From an uncultured Leifsonia sp. (lineage in GTDB: Bacteria; Actinomycetota; Actinomycetes; Actinomycetales; Microbacteriaceae), in NCBI RefSeq assembly GCF_945957465.1, contig NZ_CAMFLC010000008.1:61078-125077 (forward strand): a stretch of DNA of 64,000 bases. The letters are read 5' to 3'. Positions 57,701 through 64,000 of this stretch are shown one piece after another. The translations under genes and the position numbers were made by a program. Within the stretch, counting starts at the first letter, position 1; every line of letters begins with the position of its first letter. The notes under the pieces were generated by a model that made no database searches, was not told the DNA's origin, and worked only from the letters and a program-made list of their open reading frames with translations.

Positions 57701-57796
57701 TCCCAGATTAGGATTGAGCGCGAGGCCGTGGCCGGGTACTTCGAGAACCTGCGGGGTATGCTCCAGCAGGCCGACAAGGTGTCAGCCGACGACTGA
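54734..57796 (+). CDS. Giant DivIVA-like coiled-coil protein with 11-residue (hendecad) repeats
   Basis: The 1020-residue protein starts at a GTG with AGGAG 8 nt upstream. Residues 8-30 (VFRGYDKDEVDKALQDLRRE) match the DivIVA-type N-terminal membrane/pole-binding module. Residues 65-100 (YSGLGTKLENTLRVAEEQ) match a segment in actinobacterial FilP/Scy-like proteins. From about 335 to 770 the sequence is a near-perfect 11-residue repeat of the type LADEVxxTKSA/LAAEVEQTKSA, consistent with a long left- or right-handed rod; the remainder is heptad-like coiled coil. No membrane segment or enzyme motif. A role as a polar scaffold or cytoskeletal filament is inferred, not shown. Confidence 0.85.
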   Translation: MATDESNFTQVFRGYDKDEVDKALQDLRRELIKSNTQSADQSKEIKRLQVRIDELTAEIEEVGSPTYSGLGTKLENTLRVAEEQSTRLIAQADIDADKLRAGVSAEVEKIKKTAAQQAERVLADAQARATTAIEDAQIESAELLARTRADKETLLTDAMREAAAIRGAVATEAAELRATSKREAAAVRAEADREAAELKAVALREAEAARAETAELDRTIAARRSELENALAADRAAFEREAAQTRLELDRKVAETADRLAAEQTAARDALAAEIAQARAELADEVERQRAALAAEAAQTRADLQHEDATARQALADDVERTTTALAAEVEQTKSALSAEVEQTRARLADEVTSTKSALADEVARTTSELADEVTRTKSALADEVTTTRAQLEADVTAARSQLDTDVTTTRSALAEEVERTKKQLADEVLQTRTTLERETTETRAGLEADRISTAAALAADRERTAAELATQVENTRAQLAADRERTEAELADTVATTRADLAAEVESTQAALAADVKRTQTALAKEVEKTRTQLAADVEKTRAELATEVETVRAELADEVETTQTALAAEVETTRSELAAEVDAQRKELDAEATRLRAELAAEVGAARAELAEELATERSALAAEVATTRAQLAADVDQTAARLAAEKEQTLSALETEVVTTRAALEAEVEQTKSALAAEVEQTKSALETEVTTTKSALAAEVEQTKSALETEVTTTKSALAAEVEQTKSALAAEEEETRSRLADDREQTRSSLEAEVKRTTAELADQRATTEQELKNAREQQRLELEREAEQTRVTLAEETERARLALDAETARARAEIAREAAEARTALDAELAERQAAFDQEDATARAALDAELTALRTATTAELDKRTHEIEQARIDLDVELRARRDEAEKEYLSRHQEAVAQTQKYLDEANVQLADAVKRTAQARTEAETFDTEARETVKAARKEAEKVAAGIVREAQERADSLIEEAEERTQRLVADAEERLSQIRIEREAVAGYFENLRGMLQQADKVSADD
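56771..56968 (+). repeat. Near-identical 66-bp tandem repeats in the coiled-coil gene
   Basis: A 66-bp unit (two 11-codon hendecads) begins at 56771 and 56837 with at most a synonymous change, a third copy begins at 56903, and a 33-bp half unit begins at 56936. They encode residues about 680-745. Identity at the DNA level, including third positions, points to recent duplication rather than selection on protein alone. Confidence 0.9.
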
Positions 57797-57802
57797 CCTC
57801 CG

Positions 57803-57822
57803 GCCGGCCCGGAGGGGCCGGC
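57803..57822 (+). terminator. GC-rich hairpin between the coiled-coil gene and the AI-2E-family gene
   Basis: GCCGGCCC-GGAG-GGGCCGGC, an 8-bp perfect stem with a 4-nt loop, lies 6 nt after the coiled-coil stop codon and 17 nt before the next GTG. It has no T tract; it could attenuate transcription or stabilise the upstream mRNA. Confidence 0.45.
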
Positions 57823-57838
57823 TGCGGAGGGGAACCCA

Positions 57839-58876
57839 GTGAAGATCCAGAACGCGTTCCGCGTGGGACTGATCGGCACGCTCGGCGTGGGCCTCGGGGT
57901 CCTCATCCTCACGTCGATCGTCAGCCTGGCCACGATCATCACCTACATCGGCGCCGCGCTCTTCCTCGCGCTCGGAATCGAGCCCTCGATCGCGTTCCTC
58001 GAGCGACGCAAGTTCCCGCGCTGGCTGGCGCTTGTCCTGACGCTGGTCGTCATCCTCGGGCTGTTCGTCGCCCTGATCTGGGCCATCGTGCCGGTCGCCG
58101 TCGGGCAGGCGACCCAGTTGGTCAACAACACGATCAATTGGGTGAACAACGGTGGCGCCGAGTCCTGGTTCCTCAGCCTCCAGCACCAGTTCCCGACGAT
58201 CGTCAACCAGCAGAACATCAACGCGGTGACCGACTGGCTCCAGAAGAACCTCCCCGACATCACCTCCAAGGTGCTCCAGACGGGCATCGGCATCGTGCAG
58301 GGCGCGTTCGGCGTGATCATCGTCGTCATCCTCACGATCTACTTCACGGCCTCGCTGCCCAGCATCAAACGCGCCGCCTATCAGCTCGTGCCGGCCTCCC
58401 GCCGCTCGCGTTTCGCCGACCTGGGCGACCAGATCACCGACTCCGTCGGCAAGTACGTGATGGGTCAGGTCTCCCTCGCCCTGGTGAACGGCGTGCTCAG
58501 CGCGATCTTCCTCACGATCATCGGAGCGAAGTTCCCCATCCTGCTCGCCTCGATCGCATTCTTCTTCTCCCTGATCCCGCTCGTCGGAACGATCACCGGC
58601 TCGGTGATCATCGTCGCGGTCTGCTTCCTGTCCGGTACGCCGACGGCGATCGCCGCCGCGATCTACTACATCGTCTACATGCAGGTGGAGGCATACGTCC
58701 TCAGCCCGCGCATCATGAACCGCGCGGTGGCGGTGCCCGGCGCGCTGGTGGTGGTGGCCGCCCTCGCCGGCGGCACGCTGCTCGGCATCCTCGGCGCCCT
58801 GGTCGCCATCCCCTTCGCCGCGGCCATCCTGCTCATCATCAAGCAGGTGGTCATCCCCCGCCAGAACGAGCTCTGA
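57839..58876 (+). CDS. AI-2E family (TqsA/PerM-like) permease
   Basis: The 345-residue membrane protein has about eight helices, beginning LIGTLGVGLGVLILTSIV, and the family motifs GIEPSIAFLERRKFPRWLALVL (given in part: FLERRKFPRWLAL) and GTITGSVIIVAVCFLSGTPT in the second half. GGAGGGG is 6 nt before the GTG. Members move small hydrophobic or signalling molecules or act as ion-coupled exporters; substrate unknown. Confidence 0.88.
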   Translation: MKIQNAFRVGLIGTLGVGLGVLILTSIVSLATIITYIGAALFLALGIEPSIAFLERRKFPRWLALVLTLVVILGLFVALIWAIVPVAVGQATQLVNNTINWVNNGGAESWFLSLQHQFPTIVNQQNINAVTDWLQKNLPDITSKVLQTGIGIVQGAFGVIIVVILTIYFTASLPSIKRAAYQLVPASRRSRFADLGDQITDSVGKYVMGQVSLALVNGVLSAIFLTIIGAKFPILLASIAFFFSLIPLVGTITGSVIIVAVCFLSGTPTAIAAAIYYIVYMQVEAYVLSPRIMNRAVAVPGALVVVAALAGGTLLGILGALVAIPFAAAILLIIKQVVIPRQNEL

Positions 58877-58907
58877 CCGGTCTCTTCCGGCCGGACGGAT
58901 CCGACTC

Positions 58908-59660
58908 TCAGGCCGGCGACCACTCGGTCGGCAGCGGCAGCGCTGCCGGATTGAGCCGCTCGACGACCTCGTCGAGCACCCGCCTCGTCTGGTTCTCGCC
59001 CACCCAGAGGTGCTTGCCGCCCTCAACATCGACGAGTTCGATCTGCGGCAACGGCCGGAACCGCTCGGCCGCCTCCGCCGGCTTGAGATAGTCGTCGTGC
59101 TCCGGGATGAGCGCGACGATCGGCCGTTCGTCGCCGGTCCAGGCGGCGAGATGCTCCGGCTTGGCGCGGTGCAGCGGCGGCGAGAGCAGGATGACGCCGT
59201 CGACAGGGAACTCTCTGCCGTACATGAGCGCCAGCTCGGTTCCGAACGACCAGCCGAGGAGCCACGGGTGCGGGAGGCCGCGCTCCGCGACGAACTCCAT
59301 CGCCGCCTCCACGTCGTAGCGCTCATCGACACCGTGGCCGAACTCGCCCTGGCTGCGTCCTCGCGGCGACGACGTGCCCCGCGTGTTGAAGCGCAGCACC
59401 GCGATGTCGGCCAGGGCGGGCAGCCGCGCCGCGGCCTTTCTCAGGATGTGCGAATCCATGAAACCGCCCGCCGTCGGCAGCGGGTGGAGAGTGACCAGCG
59501 TTGCCACCGGCTCGCGGTCCAGCGGGCTCGCGAGCTCGCCGACGAGGCTGAGGCCGTCCCTGGTGCGCAGCTCGATGTCCTCCCGGCGCGCGGGCAGCTC
59601 GACGCCGCCCCGGATCTCCGTCGGTGCGTCGGTCACAGCAGGCTCTCCTTCATCCGTCAC
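58908..59660 (-). CDS. Alpha/beta-hydrolase family protein
   Basis: The 250-residue protein has LVTLHPLPTAGGFMDSHIL, then the nucleophile elbow LLGWSFGTEL (G-W-S-F-G, about residues 145-149) and catalytic Asp in IPEHDDYLKP, with His in EGGKHLWVG. There is no signal peptide. It belongs to the xylanase-like or dienelactone-type short hydrolases; substrate unknown. Its ATG overlaps the stop of the upstream small gene as ATGA. Confidence 0.85.
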   Translation of the reverse strand: MTDEGEPAVTDAPTEIRGGVELPARREDIELRTRDGLSLVGELASPLDREPVATLVTLHPLPTAGGFMDSHILRKAAARLPALADIAVLRFNTRGTSSPRGRSQGEFGHGVDERYDVEAAMEFVAERGLPHPWLLGWSFGTELALMYGREFPVDGVILLSPPLHRAKPEHLAAWTGDERPIVALIPEHDDYLKPAEAAERFRPLPQIELVDVEGGKHLWVGENQTRRVLDEVVERLNPAALPLPTEWSPA

Positions 59661-59956
59661 GCGATCTTCCAGCAGGTGTTGTGCCAGTGCCGACGGGCTG
59701 CGAGATCCGCCGAGTCACCCAGCACACCGTCGGCGCGCCAGGTGACGAGATGGGCGACTCCCGGATCGATCTCGCGACCGCAGCCGGGACACACGTAACT
59801 CTTCTGCGCCTGCTGCGCCGACACCGGCTGCACGTTCCATTCCACGCCACGACGGACCTCGACGCGCTTCCAGCCCGCGAGCAGTCGGTCGAGGCCGTCC
59901 CGCTCCTCGTCACGCTGCTCGCCATGACGGCGGCGGGGACGATTGCTGCGTGGCAC
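59657..59956 (-). CDS. Small zinc-ribbon-like protein
   Basis: The 99-residue protein starts with a basic stretch (PRSNRPRRRHGEQRDEERDG) and has a zinc-ribbon-type core: YVCPGCGREI followed by LVTWR, then RRHWHNTCWKIA at the C-terminus, giving CxxC plus HxHxxC as likely ligands. Translationally coupled to the downstream hydrolase by a 4-bp ATGA overlap. Similar small proteins occur in the same context in Microbacteriaceae. Function unknown. Confidence 0.78.
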   Translation of the reverse strand: MPRSNRPRRRHGEQRDEERDGLDRLLAGWKRVEVRRGVEWNVQPVSAQQAQKSYVCPGCGREIDPGVAHLVTWRADGVLGDSADLAARRHWHNTCWKIA

Positions 59957-60005
59957 TCCCCCAGTCTATGCAGAGCTCGGGTGTCACCCGCCGCCCCGCG
60001 CGCAG

Positions 60006-60011
60006 TACCAT
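60006..60011 (+). promoter_or_regulatory. Probable -10 box for the membrane-protein gene at 60018
   Basis: TACCAT lies 6 nt before the ATG at 60018 with no ribosome-binding site, in the 61-bp gap to the divergent zinc-ribbon gene. Confidence 0.45.
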
Positions 60012-60017
60012 CGCCGC

Positions 60018-60686
60018 ATGAGCGACGAGGCTCGCAACACCGACGCCCTCGCGGCCCAGCTGCTCGCCACCGAGCACTGGAGCCTCCTCGCGTCCCGCAG
60101 CACCACGCAGAATGAGGTCCTGACCCGGATCAGCATGCTGCTGACGCTCATGTCGGCGGCGCTGGTCAGCATCGCACTCGTGGGCCAGGCCACCTCGTTC
60201 GCGGGCATCTTCCCCGCGTTCGCCGACGCGCTGCTCGGCCTGGTCGTGATCGTCGGAGTGTTGACCCAGGTCCGTGTGACGAACGTATCGATGGAAGACC
60301 TCATGTATGTGCTCGCGATGAACCGCCTGCGCGCACAGTACGTCCGGCTCGCCCCGGAGGTCGCTCGCGGTCTGTTCGCCTCCGCGCACGACGATCGGGA
60401 CGGCGCGAACCGCACCTACTACTTCCTCGGGCGCCGCGGCCGGAGCCAGGTCATCGGCAGCAGCATGATGTTCACCTTCGTCGTCAACGGCGCGCTGTTC
60501 GGCCTGTTCCTCGGCGTCGTGCTCGCGACGAACGGAGTGGACGTCGCGCTGTCGTGGGTCGTCGGGCTCGTCTGCGCGATCGCCTACGTCGCCGTCTCCC
60601 TGTGGCTGGGCGCGCGGATCTACTTCCGGTTCTGGCGCGAGTACACGCCGCACCATCCCGGTACGACCGGGGAAGCGGGCGAGTGA
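60018..60686 (+). CDS. Four-helix membrane protein of unknown function
   Basis: The 222-residue protein has hydrophobic helices at about 39-60, 62-82 (IFPAFADALLGLVVIVGVLT), 150-172 and 178-200, with a soluble loop of about 70 residues between the pairs. The loop holds NVSMEDLMYVLAMNRLRAQY. N- and C-termini are hydrophilic. I do not recognise the family; orientation and role are unknown. Confidence 0.78.
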   Translation: MSDEARNTDALAAQLLATEHWSLLASRSTTQNEVLTRISMLLTLMSAALVSIALVGQATSFAGIFPAFADALLGLVVIVGVLTQVRVTNVSMEDLMYVLAMNRLRAQYVRLAPEVARGLFASAHDDRDGANRTYYFLGRRGRSQVIGSSMMFTFVVNGALFGLFLGVVLATNGVDVALSWVVGLVCAIAYVAVSLWLGARIYFRFWREYTPHHPGTTGEAGE

Positions 60687-60693
60687 CGGAGGG

Positions 60694-61401
60694 TCAGTAC
60701 CAGCCGGTGGACTGGGAGTGGCTCCACGCGCCGCACGGGTTGGTGTAGCGACCCGCGATGTAGCCGAGACCCCACGAGATCTGCACGGAGGCGTCCGTCT
60801 GCCAACCCGGGCCCATCTTGCTCCCGGGAAGGGCCTGCGGGATGCCGTAGGCACCGCTGGGGTTGGAGGCGTTCACGCGCCAGCCGGACTCCCTGTTCCA
60901 GAGCGCCACCAGGCAGCTGTACTGGTCGTCGCCCCAGCCGCGGGCCTGCACCATCTGGTAGGCGATCGCCTTGGCCGTGCCCGGGTCGGGAATCGGGGCG
61001 GACGGAGCGCTGCTGGAGCCCGCACGGCTCGACGACGACTTGGTCGCCGTGGGGGTGGGCGTCGGGGTCGGCGTCGGCTTGGGCTTCACGCTCAGCACGT
61101 CGCGGGTCACCGTGGTGGCCGAGGCGTCGGGAGCCGTCAGACTCTGAACCGGTGCATCGCCGTAGCGCGAGGTCTGGTCGATGTTCTGCAGCGCGTCCGC
61201 GTATGCCGGAGTCGCGGCGCTTCCCGAGTACGGGTCGACGACATTGACGAGGGCGAACCCCACGGCGGCGGTGAAGGCGAACCCCCAGATGGCGGCGCGC
61301 GACCGGATGTGCGGGCGCCGCGAACGCCGGAACGCGACTCCGACCGGGTTGGCAGGGGTCAGCGGAACGATTTCTGCTGTTTCTCGTCTACCCACGATCA
61401 C
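60694..61401 (-). CDS. Lytic-transglycosylase-like cell-wall protein (membrane-anchored)
   Basis: The 235-residue protein has a basic N-terminus, an anchor helix at about 38-54 (AIWGFAFTAAVGFALVN), a Thr-Pro linker (TPTPTPTPTAT at about 109-119) and the same C-terminal domain as the protein at 10743: LWNRESGW, GIPQALPGSKM, and the terminal SQSTGWY. The Thr-Pro region probably spans the wall. The GTG at 61401 is uncertain; a GTG two codons on also fits. It is convergent with the membrane-protein gene. Confidence 0.82.
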   Translation of the reverse strand: MIVGRRETAEIVPLTPANPVGVAFRRSRRPHIRSRAAIWGFAFTAAVGFALVNVVDPYSGSAATPAYADALQNIDQTSRYGDAPVQSLTAPDASATTVTRDVLSVKPKPTPTPTPTPTATKSSSSRAGSSSAPSAPIPDPGTAKAIAYQMVQARGWGDDQYSCLVALWNRESGWRVNASNPSGAYGIPQALPGSKMGPGWQTDASVQISWGLGYIAGRYTNPCGAWSHSQSTGWY

Positions 61402-61466
61402 AGAACCACAACGAACAATTCACGAGTTTCCAAGGAGAGACACCCTTACTCAGGCAATGACCAGGC

Positions 61467-62015
61467 TCAGCGGACCGCGAGCATCACGTCCGTGACGCTG
61501 TCGAGAAGCAGGTCCACCTGCGCTTCACGGTACCCCCCGCGCTGCTCGCGGAACGTCACCGTGCGCACCTCCTCCACGCTCATCGGCCGGCCGTCCTGGA
61601 AGTACTTGACGAGCCGCCCGGCGAAGCGATCGACGTCTTGGCGGTTGTAGCCGAGCGTGAGCAGGCTGACCCGCTGGAACCGCTGGCCCACGGGTCGCTC
61701 GAGGCGGTCGAGGATCGCCTGCGCTGTCGTGCGCGCCTGTTCGAACCACTCCGCATCGCTCGCGGCGCTGCGGGCCGCCTCACGCTCACGTGCGGCGAAA
61801 GCGTCCTCCAGGCGCTCGAGTGCTGCGTCGACGTGCGATGTCGAGTAGCCGCCCTTGGCCATCGAGAACGCGGTGTGCCGGATGTCGGAGGCGGTCAGCT
61901 TCGCACCGGACGACGGGTCCGCATCGTAGGCGACACGCGCATTCATGAGGAAGTCGTCGACCTGATCGACGTCGTATCCGAGCTTCGACTTGGGGCTCCG
62001 GGGAAAGGTGCTCAC
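61467..62015 (-). CDS. DivIVA-domain protein with two DivIVA-type modules
   Basis: The 182-residue protein has two copies of the DivIVA N-terminal motif: KLGYDVDQVDDFLMNAR at about 11-27 and LGYNRQDVDRFAGRLVKYF at about 120-138, with a short helical region between. This repeat arrangement is known in small actinobacterial DivIVA-domain proteins (TIGR03543/TIGR03544 types). It is next to cdsA, frr and pyrH on the same strand. A role in pole or septum binding is inferred. Confidence 0.85.
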   Translation of the reverse strand: MSTFPRSPKSKLGYDVDQVDDFLMNARVAYDADPSSGAKLTASDIRHTAFSMAKGGYSTSHVDAALERLEDAFAAREREAARSAASDAEWFEQARTTAQAILDRLERPVGQRFQRVSLLTLGYNRQDVDRFAGRLVKYFQDGRPMSVEEVRTVTFREQRGGYREAQVDLLLDSVTDVMLAVR

Positions 62016-62027
62016 ACAGCCATTGTG

Positions 62028-63026
62028 TCAGGAGAAGATGAGGAAGAGCACGTAGGTGGCCGCCGCCGACGGCAGGATGGAGTCCAGCCGGTCGAGGAAA
62101 CCGCCGTGCCCCGGGAGCCACGAGCTCATGTCCTTGATGCCCAGGTCGCGCTTGATCAGCGATTCCGCCAGGTCGCCCGCCGTGGCCGTCAGCAGGGCCA
62201 CGAGGCCGAAGACGATGCCGAACCACCACGGTTCGCCGATCATGAAGAGCGAGACCAGGACGCCCGCGACGATCGCGGCGACGGCCGCGCCGGCGAACCC
62301 CTCCCAGGTCTTCTTGGGGCTGATCGTCGGCGCCATCGGGTGCCGCCCCCACGAGAGTCCGCTCGCGTAGGCTCCGGTGTCGACGGCGACGACCACGATC
62401 AGGAACGCGAGCACCCACCATTCGCCGCCGTCTTCCGCGAGCAGCAGGATCGCGAACGACCCCAGGAGCGTCACGTACATCTGGACGAGGACGCTCCAGG
62501 CGAGGTCTCGGGCCAGCGCCGTACCACCGGCACGCCGGGCCGGCAGAGCCGCCTCCTCCACGAGCCGCCACACCACGACCAGCAGGATGCCCGCCGCCAG
62601 CGCGACCAGCTGACCGCCCGCGTGGAACCAGAACGTCGCCGGCACGATGGCCAGGGAGGCGACGACGGTCGGGATGCGCGGGACACGGCGCCCTGCACCG
62701 CGGAAGGCCTGCGTGAGCTCGAATGCTGCGAACCCGATCATCGCAGCACCGAAGACCAGGAACAATTCTTTGATGAAGATCAGGCTCACGATGAGAAGCG
62801 CGCCTGCCACGAGCCCGATCAGGATCGCCAGGATCAGATTCCGGCCGGTGCGGGCGGCGATACGCTCGTTCGTCGCGTCGAGCTGGGCCTTCCTGGCCAG
62901 AACCTGACGCTCGAAGTCGGCACGGGTCGCCTGCACCTGGGCGCGCAACTCCGCGCGCGCTGCCGCTTTCCCCCGTCTGCCCGACTCCGGCGCGCGGGGC
63001 GTGCCGGGGCTGCTCCCCTCGCTCAT
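62028..63026 (-). CDS. cdsA: Phosphatidate cytidylyltransferase (CDP-diglyceride synthase)
   Basis: The 332-residue membrane enzyme makes CDP-diacylglycerol, the precursor of membrane phospholipids. It has about eight helices, and the C-terminal signature SLIKRDLGIKDMSSWLPGHG followed by GGFLDRLDS matches CdsA. The first 60 residues are a charged, coiled-coil-like extension (AAARAELRAQVQATRADFER). It follows frr by one nucleotide between stop and start, in the standard pyrH-frr-cdsA block. Confidence 0.96.
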   Translation of the reverse strand: MSEGSSPGTPRAPESGRRGKAAARAELRAQVQATRADFERQVLARKAQLDATNERIAARTGRNLILAILIGLVAGALLIVSLIFIKELFLVFGAAMIGFAAFELTQAFRGAGRRVPRIPTVVASLAIVPATFWFHAGGQLVALAAGILLVVVWRLVEEAALPARRAGGTALARDLAWSVLVQMYVTLLGSFAILLLAEDGGEWWVLAFLIVVVAVDTGAYASGLSWGRHPMAPTISPKKTWEGFAGAAVAAIVAGVLVSLFMIGEPWWFGIVFGLVALLTATAGDLAESLIKRDLGIKDMSSWLPGHGGFLDRLDSILPSAAATYVLFLIFS

Positions 63027-63581
63027 TCAGACCTCGAGGAGTTCTGCTTCCTTGCGCTTGAGCGCCTCGTCGACGGCGTCGACGTGCGTACGGGTGAGCG
63101 TCTCGAGCTCCTTCTCGCCGCGAGCGACCTCGTCGTCCCCGACCTCACCCTTGAGGGCGTCGAGTTCGTCCTTGGCCTTGCGGCGGATGTTGCGGATGGC
63201 GACCTTGGCGTCCTCGCCCTTGCCGCGCACGATCTTGACGAACTCCTTACGACGGTCCTCGGTGAGCTCGGGCAGCGTCACGCGCACGATCTCGCCGTCG
63301 TTGCCGACGTTCGCGGAGAGGTTCGGCATTGCGACGATCGCCTTCTCGATCTCCTTGAGGGCGGACTTGTCGTACGGGGTGACGAGCAGGACGCGCGCCT
63401 CCGGGTTCTGCAGCCCGGCCAGCTGAGCAAGCGGCGTCGGCGAGCCGTAGTAGTCGACCAGCACCTTCTGGAAGAGGGCGGGGTTGGCACGCCCCGCACT
63501 CACCGTGCCGAAGTCGTCCCTCGCCGCGTCCACGGTCTTGCTCATGCGCTGGCGGGCGTCGGAAAGCACATCGGCGATCAC
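63027..63581 (-). CDS. frr: Ribosome recycling factor
   Basis: The 184-residue protein splits post-termination ribosomes with EF-G. The sequence begins [19 protein letters not shown] and includes [20 protein letters not shown] and [19 protein letters not shown], all RRF hallmarks; the C-terminus is the usual acidic/basic helix. The start is preceded by GGAGAAACC. Located between pyrH and cdsA. Confidence 0.98.
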   Translation of the reverse strand: MIADVLSDARQRMSKTVDAARDDFGTVSAGRANPALFQKVLVDYYGSPTPLAQLAGLQNPEARVLLVTPYDKSALKEIEKAIVAMPNLSANVGNDGEIVRVTLPELTEDRRKEFVKIVRGKGEDAKVAIRNIRRKAKDELDALKGEVGDDEVARGEKELETLTRTHVDAVDEALKRKEAELLEV

Positions 63582-63692
63582 GGTTTCTCCTTCAGATCGG
63601 TGAGTCGATGTCTAGTCTAGGGCCAGGGCGCGGGACGGCCCGTGCACGTGACCGGAGCCCCGGCGTCGTCGAGGCTCGTTCGAAAGCCGGCC

Positions 63693-64000
63693 TCAGCCCA
63701 GCAGGGTGCCGATCTCGGCGCCGAGGAGCGCGGCCGTCACGTTGCCGGCCGGTTCGATGCCGAAGATGCGCATCGGCATCCCGTTGTCCATGCAGAGGCT
63801 CAGCGCGGTGGAGTCGACGGCCTTGAGTCCCTGCTGCAGGGCGTCCTGGTGGCTGATCTGCTCGATCTTGCGCGCATCCGGGTTGGTGCGCGGATCGTCG
63901 TCGTACATCCCGTCGACGCCGTTCTTGGCGACGAGCACCACGTCCGCGCTGATCTCCAGCGCGCGCTGCGCGGCGACGGTGTCGGTCGAGAAGTACGGGA
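63693..64000 (-). CDS. pyrH: UMP kinase, C-terminal part (5' end outside window)
   Basis: About 102 C-terminal residues of the hexameric bacterial UMP kinase. Recognisable parts are [17 protein letters not shown] at the window edge, [20 protein letters not shown] and [13 protein letters not shown] sequence ([16 protein letters not shown]). The end GAEIGTLLG is near the typical C-terminus. It phosphorylates UMP to UDP. It precedes frr by 111 nt. Confidence 0.97.
   Translation of the reverse strand, partial: PYFSTDTVAAQRALEISADVVLVAKNGVDGMYDDDPRTNPDARKIEQISHQDALQQGLKAVDSTALSLCMDNGMPMRIFGIEPAGNVTAALLGAEIGTLLG

Overview
The window is about 64 kb of GC-rich chromosome in which nearly every base is coding. 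Codon use is strongly biased to G/C at third positions, GTG starts are common, and several genes are preceded by a TANNNT hexamer 6-8 nt before the start codon, which suggests leaderless transcripts. Gene content points to a Gram-positive actinobacterium, most likely of the Microbacteriaceae (Leifsonia-like): GatCAB amidotransferase, the GlgE maltosyltransferase route, DivIVA-type proteins, a LigA with a Micrococcales-type insert, and lytic-transglycosylase-like cell-wall proteins. I see no insertion sequence, prophage, CRISPR array or rRNA operon.

Layout. 0-6.3 kb: NAD synthetase (nadE), a CPA2-type antiporter, a LysR regulator divergent from an MFS exporter, and a Tat-secreted surface-type protein whose 3' end looks frameshifted. 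6.3-11.5 kb: tRNA-Arg(UCU), a CxxC thioredoxin-like protein, an SGNH hydrolase, oligoribonuclease (orn), tRNA-His, an ArsR-like regulator with a clear palindromic operator divergent from an MFS exporter, and a long leader in front of a secreted transglycosylase-like protein. 11.6-18.4 kb: a MetE-like protein coupled to a small zincin, a nucleoside-kinase-like protein, a complete thiamine-type ECF transporter (YkoE S component, fused double ATPase, T component) under a TPP riboswitch, a GerW-family protein and a membrane-bound endonuclease/exonuclease/phosphatase protein.

18.4-29.5 kb: DNA polymerase IV, several small unknowns, an AT-rich 15-bp-stem palindrome, a stand-alone YidC/Oxa1 homologue, an SDR-like protein, an acyl-CoA ligase, a thioesterase coupled to an amino-acid permease, an MpaB-type oxygenase, a YbaK deacylase and a GNAT acetyltransferase. 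29.5-41 kb: gatCAB, a Tat-exported phospholipase C/acid-phosphatase-like enzyme, a DUF1023 hydrolase, NAD-dependent DNA ligase, and cysteine desulfurase followed by mnmA (tRNA 2-thiouridine synthesis).

41-51 kb is an alpha-glucan region: glgX (plus a second YbaK deacylase), then glgP divergent from a translationally coupled glgE-glgB pair. GlgE elongates glucan from maltose-1-phosphate, GlgB branches it, and GlgP and GlgX degrade it. 51-59 kb is the most distinctive part. It holds a thioredoxin-fold/TPR protein without its redox cysteines, a 626-residue three-pass membrane protein of unknown function, and divergent from it a 1020-residue coiled-coil protein with a DivIVA-like N-terminus and hundreds of residues of 11-residue repeats, followed by an AI-2E-family permease. 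59-64 kb: a hydrolase, a tiny zinc-ribbon-like protein, a membrane protein, a second transglycosylase-like protein, a two-module DivIVA-domain protein and the conserved pyrH-frr-cdsA block, with pyrH cut by the window end.
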